From NCBI GenBank assembly GCA_948474755.1, contig CAOLHI010001285.1, positions 310,001-374,000 of the forward strand: a stretch of DNA of 64,000 bases, given 5' to 3'. Below the pieces are notes generated by a model. That model worked only from the letters and a program-made list of their open reading frames with translations. It was not told where the DNA came from and did not search any database. This document shows positions 49,201 to 61,200 of this stretch, piece by piece (the first letter of the stretch is position 1; each line of letters begins with the position of its first letter). A program made the position numbers and the translations under genes. This DNA is from Ctenosaura bakeri (Eukaryota > Chordata > Lepidosauria > Squamata > Iguanidae).

Positions 49201-52200
49201 AGTTCATAAAGGGTGGAAGTGGCTAATCCGAAAATGATTTCTTCTTTTCGTCAAGCTCGTGTAATTGGCCTGCTGCGACCTCTCAAGGATGTAACTGTGA
49301 CGGCTGGTGAAACTGCAACCTTTGAGTGTGAGCTCTCCTATGAAGGAATTGTAGTGGAATGGTTCTTGAAAGGACAGAAATTGGAACCCAGTGACAAGGT
49401 ACAAAAGGCATTCTTTGCTTCTCTTTCTCTCTGTCCCTCGCTCAGTCTTTATTTCAAGTTGTCTCCCCTCCCAAGTCTTCTTCCCTCTTTCTCTTGTCCT
49501 TCCTTCTTTCTCTCCTCACTTCTCCACTGCAAGTAGCAAGCATACCTACTCAATCTAGTAACAGAAATACTAGACTAAAGCTGCAGTTAGACACCCATAG
49601 CTGGGAGGGGGCCTTTAGGAATTCAGTGAAGTTATTTTTGAATAGACCTGCTTATGTTTGAGCACTCCAACATAGGTTTGAGGCATTCCAACATAGGTTT
49701 AAAAGGCTTTGTTTTATATCTGAGAAGTTGCTTGCACCTAAAGAAGATAAAGATCTCAAGATGAGGCTGAGGAGTTTTTGTATCACTACTGTCATATAAC
49801 TACAAGAAGTATCTGATAGTTCTAGTGAAATTTATGATAATTGTCTTTCCTCATTCTTTCTCTCCTCTGAATGTAGAGCTAGGATCCAATTCTGCATATA
49901 AGGGGATTAAGGGGATTGAAATTCCATTTCAGGCATTTGAGACGACTTCCAGATAACTTTCTGGATAGCAGTGCTTGCTGAGCATGTCTCACTTGCTATT
50001 TTTAACCCTTCATCAAGTGTGGTGTTAGCACTGAGTTGTGAACAGCCTGGTATGCAGTTCATTGAATACTTAAAATGTTCTAACCTTAAGCCATGTATTA
50101 CAAGTAAAGCATGGGCAGAATTGCATTCAGTTAAACTATTATTTTTGATGGTTATTTTGTCAGACCCCCTGTTCAGATAGATGCAGTATCTAATTCTTTA
50201 AAAGTCAGATACAGAAAAAAAATTGCAAAGGAAAACGCAAATTTATTTATTTATTAAAATGAGGGCCTACCAGGTAAAAGCAGGGTATTTACTGTAATAT
50301 TTGCAGACTAATCAAGACATATTTATTATGGTATACTGAATTAAAAATACTATGGTGTAATTAACTAAATGGCTAGATTAATTTTACTATTATTGTGACC
50401 AATGTTTTAGTGATATTAAAATAAGTTACCTGGTAATCAGAAATCACAGAGTGTTGAACAGATTAAAGCAAATCAAGATCAAAATTTCAATAAACTACCA
50501 GTAAGTAACAACACAAAATCATCTAAAACAGATTCACCACATCAAAGCAGAGATTGACATAAAATCAACCATAATTAGATATGACAGACAGATATTATGC
50601 AATTGTTAATTGCAGTTCTATTCATTAGAATTATGTCTCATATTATATTATCAGTTTGCAAGATTGTATATTTTATTTCTACTTTATGCATGTGCATCAC
50701 TGTAAATCAGCCAATGAATGGACTTTAAAATACTTCTTCCCCAATCTTGTTCAGAGCGACTTGTGCACATATCTTTCAAAGTGGGTGGTGACCTATGGTA
50801 CAAACATATCCGTTACACATAATTCTTCTTTTTGATTGAACTGAGATTGACTGCACAGAGTCTTTAAAATAAAAAGGTTAGAATTCCAGCAACCACTAGT
50901 TTGGCAGTTCAGTTTAGGGTAGGGTTCATTCCCCCAACTGCTTCTTGCCTGAACTACTCCAACAAATCATGTAATGAATCCTGGGAAACTTTTTTGACTG
51001 ACTGGTAATGGAGGAGATAGAGCAGCAATTGGAACGGGAAATCAGGAACGCTCCAGCCTGTATTCAGAAATTCAGGGATACATACTTGGGACTGAACTGC
51101 AGTTTATATAGGGGAAAAAATAAGCTATCACAAATATTTAAGATAAGATTGTAATGTGATTATTATTACTTTTTTAAAAGATTGTACCACGTGCTGAAGG
51201 AAAAGTTCACACCCTTGTTCTCAGGGATGTGAAACTAACTGATGCTGGAGAAGTCACATTGACTGCAAAGGATTTCAAGACCAAAGCAAATCTCTTTGTC
51301 AAAGGTAAGCATTTTAGAATGTCATCTTTTTCTGGAGTACAGGGGGTACTACTCTGAACCAATTAAAGTGCTTGGGTGAACATTTTCCACAGTACTTTTC
51401 CATGTCTAAAATGCTAGATAAAATTCTGGCCAGATTTCATTCCTTAGTTAGCTTATTGGCCTCTTGATAGGGGAAAAAAAAGAGTCCTACAGCACCTATA
51501 CAATTTATGGAATTTACTTTTCTCCTCTCTCAGAACCACCTGTTATGTTTACTAAACCTCTTGAGGACCAGACTGTAGAAGAGGAAGCCACTGCAGTACT
51601 TGAGTGTGAAGTGTCTAGAGAAAATGCCCCTGTGAAATGGTTCAAGAATGGTCAAGAGATTCACAAAACAAAGAAATATGACATAATTGCTGATGGCAGA
51701 GTCAGAAAACTTATAATTTACGGTTGCACGCTAGATGATGCTAAGACATATACCTGTGATGCTAAAGACTTCAAGACCTCTTGCTTCTTGAATGTTGAAC
51801 GTAAGTATATTCAAAAATTCTTTACAAAGAACTAGATGCATGCTTGTATTATTCCCTTAAAGGAGGGCAACTCATGAATGACATATGGGTGAATCTGTCT
51901 AATATGTAGTCAATGTAAATCTGGCTTGTTCTACGGGATGTTCTCTTTCTTCCCAAAACACACAATTTAAATTTATTTAGTTTGCTCGTTGGTATTGACA
52001 ATTAATAGCAAAGTCCTAATAAACATTAATTTTAATACAATTGTAATAGCATTTAGGTTTTAAGTGTCTATATATGTTTTCTTCCTAGCACCTCATGTTG
52101 AGTTTACAAAGCCGCTTACTGATCTTGAAGTTAAAGAAAAGGAAGTTGCCAGGTTTGAATGTGAAATTTCTCGTCCAACAGTTAAGGTATGTGACATTTA

Positions 52201-55200
52201 TGTTTGTAAAGTGTTTCTAGTATTTGAGCTTCTAATCAGATGTTGTATAGAGCCACACAGAATTTGTTTCTTCCATCAAAAATTGGATTTTCTCTTTAAG
52301 GAGAGCCACTGCTTCTGCAGATCATTTTAATGATAAAAAGTTGTGTCTGGTCCAAATCAAACCAAGGCCCTTCTCTGTCATTTTAGCAGCTAATTTAAAA
52401 ACATTTTAAGGCATGTTTATCACTTAAAAGGCAAGGTTACCACTTAAAATAAAATAGTAAAATTAGATATTAATATTAATGCACTTGGTCTTCATATTTT
52501 ACTTTATTTATAGATTATGTGACCATATATAATATATAGCAGTGGCTTTAGTTCTAGACTGTGTAACCATGTGTGTGTGGGGGGGGCATTGATCCTGTGG
52601 CTTGAATCCAGATAAGTACATTTCTGACTAAGCAGCACAGCGTCTGGCAGACAATGCCCAGGTACAGCTCTGCCTTGACCAAAAGAGCCAATAATTGGCT
52701 ATAAGGATATATCAAAAAAGCTCCCACACACCACTGCCAGACTGGCTGCTTCACCCTCCCTTTGTGGCGGCCCAGTTCCACATAAGCATGCTGGTAGCCC
52801 TTTATGCTCTTCCAAATTCATACGAAATCTCAGTTATTTCTTCATGTGATATGACAATATCATTCATCACTTAACCCATTTGCTATTTTATCGATATATT
52901 TAAATATAGGCAACATGGTTCAGAGATGGTGTTGAAATACGAAAAGGTAAAAAATATGACATCATCGCTAAAGGTGCCCAGAGGATTCTTGTCATCAATA
53001 AGTGTCTACTTGATGATGAAGCAGAATATGCATGTGAAGCAAAAGGCGCCAGAACCTCGGGCATGCTTACAGTGATAGGTAAAATTAACCAAAATTTTTC
53101 ATTGGCTTTATGTAAAGTAGGAATGGCCTAATTACGAACAGACTGAAATGCTACTATTTTTTTTCATATTGTTTTGTTTTACAGAGGAGGAAGCTATCTT
53201 CACCAAAAATCTTCCTAATGTTGAGGCCAATGAAACAGATACTGTCAAATTGATTTGTGAAGTTTCAAAGCCCGATGCAGAAGTAACTTGGTTCAAAGGA
53301 GATGAAGAGCTGCCTGATGGTGGTAGATATGAACAGATTTCTGATGGCCGAAAGAGAATTTTGGTCATCCACAATGCTCGCCTTGATGACATGGGTCCAT
53401 ACAGCTGCAAGCTTCCAAGCACAAAGACAACTGGGAAGCTCAAGGTTCATGGTAAGAAATTTACTTCAGTATCTTTCCAAAAGAAATGCTGCAGTGTGGC
53501 ATGCATGCAATTGAGTAGATAGTGATGCTCTCAGTTTGATGTCAGGTCCATTTTTCTGAGCAAATACCATTCCAAGGAGTCTTCATTTTAAGTTAATTTG
53601 GGAGAGATTTGACAAACGTAAATAATTTTAGTTTTTGGTTAAATAGAGCAATCTACAGCTTATGAAAAACTTAAAAGAATGCACATCTTTTTTTTTCCAG
53701 AACTTGCTGCAGAATTTATAACCAGACCTCAGAATGTGGAGGTACTTGAAGGAGAAAAGGCAGAATTTTCCTGCTCAGTATCCAAAGATGCCTTTGAGGT
53801 TCAATGGCTAAAGGGTGATACTGTTCTTGAAGCTGGTGATAAGTATGATATCATTTCTGATGGCAAAAAGAGAGTCCTGGTTATTAAAGAGTCTGTCTTG
53901 GATGATGAGGGAACTTATGCTGTGATGGTTGGTGATGCCAAAGCAAAAGCTCGCTTGAGAGTAATTGGTAAGCTTTGTGGGCTTTTTGCAGTACATCTGT
54001 GGACATTTTTTTTTTTTGAGATAAAACACTTACAAAACTATGCAAATAATATGTATGTTCCAATTACAGAAAAACTCAGGATTGTTATTCCACTGAAGGA
54101 CCAAGATGTTAAAGAGGGACAAGAGCTTGTCTTTAACTGTGAAGTTAATACAGAAGGTGCCAAAGCTAAATGGTACAAAGATGAAGAACCAATATTTGAT
54201 AGTGCAAAATATATCATAGTCCATAAGGATCTAATTTACACTCTAAGAATTAGGGATGCTCATTTAAATGACCAAGCAACATACACTGCTTCACTAACAA
54301 ACCAAAGAGGGGAACATGTCAAGACCTCTGCTAAGTTAACTGTACATGGTAAGAGTTTTGCATTTTTTTTTAAGCAATGCAGTCTTTCAGTCCCATCCAA
54401 ATTTGGATGAAGATATAAATCAACCTGTTTTCTAAACTGTCTCTTAACAGAGGAAGACCTCAGAATTGTTGAGCCTCTTGAAGACATTGAAACCATGGAA
54501 AAGAAGACTGTCACATTCTGGTGCAAAGTTAACCGTCTTAATGTAACCCTCCAATGGACAAAGAATGGCGAAGAAGTCACCTTTGACCGCCGTGTTTTGT
54601 ACAAAGTGGATAAATACAAGCATTCACTCATTATCAAAAATTGTGGGTTTGCAGATGAAGGAGAATACACTGTTACTGCTGGCCAAGACAAATCTGTGGC
54701 TGAGCTTATTATCACAGAGGCACCAACAGATTTCATTGAGCACTTACAGGACCAGACTGTTACTGAGTTTGATGATGCTGTCTTCAGTTGCCAGCTTTCC
54801 AAAGAGAAAGCAAGCGTGAAATGGTACAGAAATGGACGAGAAATAAAAGAGGGCAAAAAGTAAGTTCAATTTCTTTTACTGAATGCTGGTATACGGTACT
54901 TAACAGTACTGAAGTTTGTTTCTAGGTTTAATAACTAATCCTTTCCCTCACCCTTTTATAAAGGTATCAGTTTGAGAAGGATGGAAATTTACACAGATTA
55001 ATTATAAAAGACTGCAGACCAGAGGATGAATGTGAATACTCCTGTGGAGTGGATGACAGGCGATCCAGAGCAAGACTTTTCGTTGAGGGTAGGTTTATCA
55101 TTTGGATTTATTTTTCTTTCCAGTTTTCAGTGTTTTTTTTTTCTTAAAGAACACAGTCACATAATATAAATTTATTTATCTTTCTACTAGAAATTCCTGT

Positions 55201-58200
55201 GGAGATCATCCGTCCACCACAAGATGCTTATGAAGCTCCTGGCTCTGATGTCATCTTCTGTGCTGAATTGAATAAAGACAAGGTGGAGGTCAAATGGCTG
55301 AGAAACAACATGATTATAGTCCAGGGAGATAAACACCAAATGATGAGTGAAGGAAAGGTCCATAGGCTGCAAGTTTGTGAGATAAAACCCCGGGACCAAG
55401 GAGAATATAGATTTATTGCCAAAGACAAAGAAGCTCGAGCTAAGCTAGAACTGGCAGGTAAGTTTTTGAAGTTTATTTTAAAATTATAACAAGAGGGAGA
55501 AAATATTCACAGGAATATTATGACGTTTTCCTTTCTTTTTCTGCATGTTAATTCCAGACCCTAGAAGTGATAATGAAAAATGGTCACACACAAAGATAAT
55601 TAAATTGTGACACATTAATAGTGTTGCACACCATTTTTATGGTGTTCACTGCTGAGTCCAACTCCATTCATTTGTATATGTCTAAGCAGAAAAATATCCT
55701 ATTTTGCACAATCAGGTCATTGCCCTGTTCTTTTCAGTTTCCAGCCCCCATTTGTTTGCCATTATTAGTCCTAATCTTTTTTTTCACTGCCAAGCATTGA
55801 GCATAGGAATAGCAGAATCCAGTGTAAGGTTATTTCCTATTCCCACTGCCATACCTAGCAATAAGCGCCCCAAAAACCTGTTTCAGAAGTCTGGCAATCC
55901 CCCAAAGACAGGTTGGAAGTAGCTTCTATAAATGCAGGAGGAAAGGGAGGAAGGAAGTCTGGTGACATGCAGCAACTTCATGTTAAATGTAGGCCTTAGA
56001 AGGTAATCACATACAAATCTTAAATTATGTCAAAGAGATTTGAAAAGCAATACACTTCTGTGACTTACTTTTGCACTATGACCTCTGTGTTTTGGGAAAT
56101 CAGAAATAGGTTTATCCAACAAAGATGTGTTATCTAGGTATGACAGAGGCAACCCCAAGACCACGTAGGTCTCTGTAGTTCATTGAGGAGTGTACGATGC
56201 AACCCAGTTGTCAGTTGTAATTTTGCCAGTCTGAAACATTAAAACATAATGAAAATTTCTTAAATTTCACTATGCTTTTTGTGTGTCAAAATACAAACTC
56301 AATGTACAAGATATGAAACATATTTTGAAAATCCTTTTTTGCATTGTTTTTTTTTTTCCTAGCTGCTCCAAGAATAAAGGCAGCTGATCAGAATCTTGTG
56401 GTAGATGTTGGGCAGCCATTGACCATGGTTGTTCCATACGATGCCTATCCACGTGCGGAAGCAGAGTGGTTTAAGGAAGATGAAGCCTTGCCCACTCAGA
56501 CTGTTGATACAACACCTGAGAGTACTACCTTCAGAATTTATGAAGCAAAGCCATCACACAAAGGAAGCTACAAAATTATTCTTAAAAATAAACATGGTCA
56601 AGCCGAAGCACACATCAATGTTCAAGTTATTGGTAAGCCCATCACATCCTATAAATTTGCCTTTGCCTGAATTTTTGCTTGGTTTTGTGTTTTTGGTGAC
56701 AGCAAATGGTAACCAAGGTGCCTACATATTAACACAGAAAGGAAAAGCTCTAATACAAAGGCAAAACAGAACTCTGAAAGAATAACAGCTATATCGATTC
56801 ATCTCATTGAGTGACTACTGTCTGTGTCAGATCCAATGGACATCTTCATTTAAGTAAACAATGTTTTTCCCTCCCAATTTCAGATGTCCCTGGCCCAGTT
56901 AGGAACTTGGAAGTCACTGAAACATTTGATGGTGAAGTTAGCCTTGCCTGGGAGGAACCAGAAAGTGATGGCGGTAGTAAAATAACTGGGTATGTTGTTG
57001 AAAGGCGTGACATCAAGCGAAAGACCTGGATTTTAGCAACTGATCGCGCTGACAGTTGTGAATACACAGTGACTGGCCTTCAAAGGGGAGGAGTTGAGTA
57101 TCTCTTCCGTGTGAGTGCGAAAAACAGAGTTGGCACTGGTGAGCCAGTTGAAACAGACAAACCTGTTGAAGCAAAGAGCCGATTTGGTAAGAGTCAGTTC
57201 AAATGTCTTGAGGAAATTAAATAGTTTAAGTTCTTTTTAACATTTTTAATCCACTCTCTCTTCACGTTGCAGAGGTTCCAGGTCCTCCTCTCAATGTACA
57301 AGTTGTTGATGTCAACAGATCTGGTGCAACTCTTACTTGGGAACCACCAGATTATGATGGAGGCTCTCCAATAACGGGCTATGTTGTTGAATTGCGTGAT
57401 AGAGCTTCAATCAAGTGGGAGCCAGCCATGACCACAGGAGCACATGAATTATCTGCAACATTGACTGATGTGGTGGAAAACAAAGAATACTTTTTCAGAA
57501 TCAGAGCCCGAAACCAGGTTGGAGTTGGCAAACCTAGTGCTTCTACACATGCAGTGAAGATTATGGATCCAATTGGTTAGTATTCAGGTTGTAATATGGC
57601 AACTTTCCATGTAACCTTTGGAAAATAGTATTTGTTTACAAATTATGATCCTAGAAAATGTATGAGATATGTAAGGAAAGATTGGAGTATCTGGACAATA
57701 GCTAGGTGCTATTATTTAATGTTTCAAAAATTCTGAAGAATTTAACGTCAGAAAGAGAATAATAGTGGTGCCATATAAGCTCTGAAAAGAGGAGGCAGTG
57801 TTTTATATGTTTTCAGTGTTCAGTAATATCACATTATAATCCATCTATTAGAAGATTGCAGTCAGGAATTAGCAAGACACCTTAGGAACACTCAGGGGCT
57901 TACAGGCTCACAAAGTTTTGACTTTTCTTTCTTTAAAAATAGATCCTCCTGTCACTTCCTCTTTTTGTCATTCTTCAGTTTCAAAATGTAGTTGGCCTTG
58001 AACTTGAACCTAACTCCACCACCACCCAGCCTTATGGAACCACCTGTATCATTCCTTGAATTCTGGACAGCAACGTCTCTTCTCTGAAGCAGTCAATATT
58101 TAAATCAATATTTTATTTTACAGAGCGACCAAGTCCACCTATTAACCTTGATCATTCTGACCAAACTAAATCAACTGTGAAACTTACATGGGAGCCTCCT

Positions 58201-61200
58201 GTGAAAGATGGAGGCAGTCCTGTTATAGGCTACATTATTGAAAAACGTGAAGAGGGAACAGACAATTGGATCCGTTGCAATCCAAAACTTGTACCTAATC
58301 TTTCTTATAAGGTATGATGTTTCTTTCTGAAGCAAAAGGCTTATTAAAAATTTTATATTTTTTTTTAAAATGGTAATGATTAATTATAAGAACTACTGCT
58401 GTCTTTGTAGGTAACTGATCTTAAACCTCTAGCCAAGTATTATTATAGAGTTTCTGCAGAAAATGCTGCTGGTGTATCAGATCCAGCTGAAGCTATAGGA
58501 CCACTGACTGCTGACGATCCTCATGGTAAGCAGAATTCATTTAACATACTTAGGCAGCTGTTTAAAATAAAATCTGTGTGCTGTCATAGCTCTGAGACTA
58601 TTAATGCTCATTATCAAAAATAATGCTGTTACCCTCATGAGGCAGTTAGGAACCCACAGTATTTTCCCTTCTCAACAATGACATTCTAAATTAAAACATC
58701 CTCACTTTAAAAAAACTACAGATGTACTCAAATGGAAGCAAGCCATTAAGATTCCTTATAGGATTGCCAGTGTACATTGCCAGTGTAACCTGATTGCTAA
58801 AAAGTGATATTATGATGTGTTTTCAACAAATGAAACAGATGAAGAATACAGTTATATTTCCAGTAGAGGTTATATTGACCACAGTTTAGAGATATAACAT
58901 TTCTGGAAATGTTGACGCCTTGGAGAAGACAGGCATTAGAGGGAAAATTGAAGATTTCAGGATTCTTTACACATCTATCATATTTGCGATTTTGTTGCTG
59001 TTGTAAAAAAATAAAATTTGAAATATTAATTGGCATAATTTCTGTTTCTGTTTCAGTTGGACCTACAATGGACTTAAGTGGATTTAAAGATGGACTTGAA
59101 GTTATTGTTCCAGAGCCACTCAAAATACGTGTTCCTATCACTGGATATCCAGTACCAACAGCCACATGGTCTGTGGGTGGCAAAGTTTTAGAACCAGGGG
59201 ACCGAGTGAAAATTGAGACTACTGCTGCTTTTGCACAACTTATTATAACCCCAAGTGAACGGCCAGATAAAGGCATTTATACTTTGACACTAGAAAACCC
59301 TGTGTCATCTATATCAGGAGAAATTGATGTGAATGTCATTGGTAAGCAATCAAATTTATCTTTTTGAATTTTAATGTACAGTTATTGTAGGTAATTATCT
59401 TATAAATGGCTATCAGTGGCCAAGATTACAAAAAATTGTGCTTCATGAAAAATAATACTAAGGAACTAAGGAAAAAGAAATAATACTAATATTAAGGAAC
59501 AGTAACTTCTGTTGTACCATTCCATTATGAAATTTTATAATATAAGGAAGATTATCTTTTTTTAAAAAATTAAGATTTTGGTAATACAAGTATTAGAAAA
59601 AGCCAATGCATGTAATGAAATAAAGTATTTCATTAAATAAATAAAAATAAATATTCTGTAAAGTATTGGTTTTTAAATAAATAAATAAATAAATAAATAT
59701 GTGTTAGTTAACTATTTGTCTATAATATAACCACTGAGTTCTAATATGATACATATACATTTTTAGCTCGCCCGAGTGCACCAAGAGAATTAAAAGTTGG
59801 AGAGATAACTAGGAACACAGTACAACTAACATGGGAACCACCTGAAAATGATGGAGGAAGTCCAGTGACTGGCTATGTTATTGAAAAACGTGAAGTGAGC
59901 CGCAAAACATGGATCAAAGTACGTTTTTCCCACCTAAACATAGTGCATGTTGTTTTATGGTTTCACTATGTAATAATAAAGATCATATTAAGTATTTTTC
60001 TGATATGAAGAAAAATGGAACCTCTTTTCTTTTAAGGTTATGGACAACGTCCTTGATCAAGAGTTCACTGTTCCAGATCTTGCCCAAGGAAAAGAATATT
60101 TGTTTAAGGTTTCAGCATGCAACAAATGTGGACCAGGAGAACCTGCTTACATTGATGAACCAGTTAATATGTCAGCACCTGCAAGTGAGTGTTTTTTATT
60201 AGTTAATACTTCCTGGCTTTGTGTCTCAGCATTTTATGCAATAACTCAAGCTGAGTCCCACAAGGTGATATGACTGTTGGAGAGAAAGAAGCTGCAGATT
60301 TCAAAAAAATTAAAGTTCTGAGCAATTCACCTTTAAATAAGCATAAGAGAAACTGAAACCTGAGTCTGAAAACATGCAGGTGGAGCTTACATGGTTCCCC
60401 ACCTCTTCTTCTCTCCATTGCAGTCTTCTGCCTCTGCTCAAAAAGCTCTTCAGTGTTCAGAGATACTTTAGAATAGCATGGAATGCAGTTAGTGTGACTG
60501 CTCAGGGGATCAGAAGGAATCGGGTTGCAATTTTGTACAAAAGGAAATGCCTTTCCATTTATGCATGGCAGTATTCAGATGGGGCAAAGTGAGAAAATAT
60601 ATATAAGTCATTGTATCATAAGATCTTATAGGTTTTTCTTCTTTCCTTCCTCCTCACAGCGGTACCCGATCCACCAGAGAATGTTAAGTGGAGAGATCCC
60701 ACATCTAAGTCCATTTTCCTTACATGGGATCCACCTAAATACGATGGTGGTTCACGTATTAAGGGCTACCTGGTTGAAAAATGCCAGCGTGGCACAGACA
60801 AATGGGAGCCTTGCGGTGAACCTACTATTGAAACAAAGTAAGAATTTATAGTTGGGGAATGTTTTGCAAATTAAACAATTACATTTAACACTATTATTAA
60901 CTTAACTTGTTTTGTAATTAACAGAATGGAAGTGACAAAGCTTAAGGAAGGGGAATGGTATGCTTATCGTGTTAAGGCTCTAAACAGACAAGGCGCAAGC
61001 AAACCAAGCAAGCCAACAGATGACATCCAAGCTGTGGATGCAATGGGTAATTATTGATCTCAGTTACCTTAAGATTTAATTTGTAATCTTGAAAATACTG
61101 GGGGTATTTATCTGTTATATCTGTTGTATAATGTGGTGCTGCCTGTATGGCATACTTTTTAACACAGTCTTAATTCTCTCTAAAACCAGAGGCCCCAGAA

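Noticed and set aside
54260..54856. Minus-strand ORF of 198 codons
   Set aside because: Antisense of conserved Ig-coding exons e70-e71; no own signals, and the sense strand is clearly coding.
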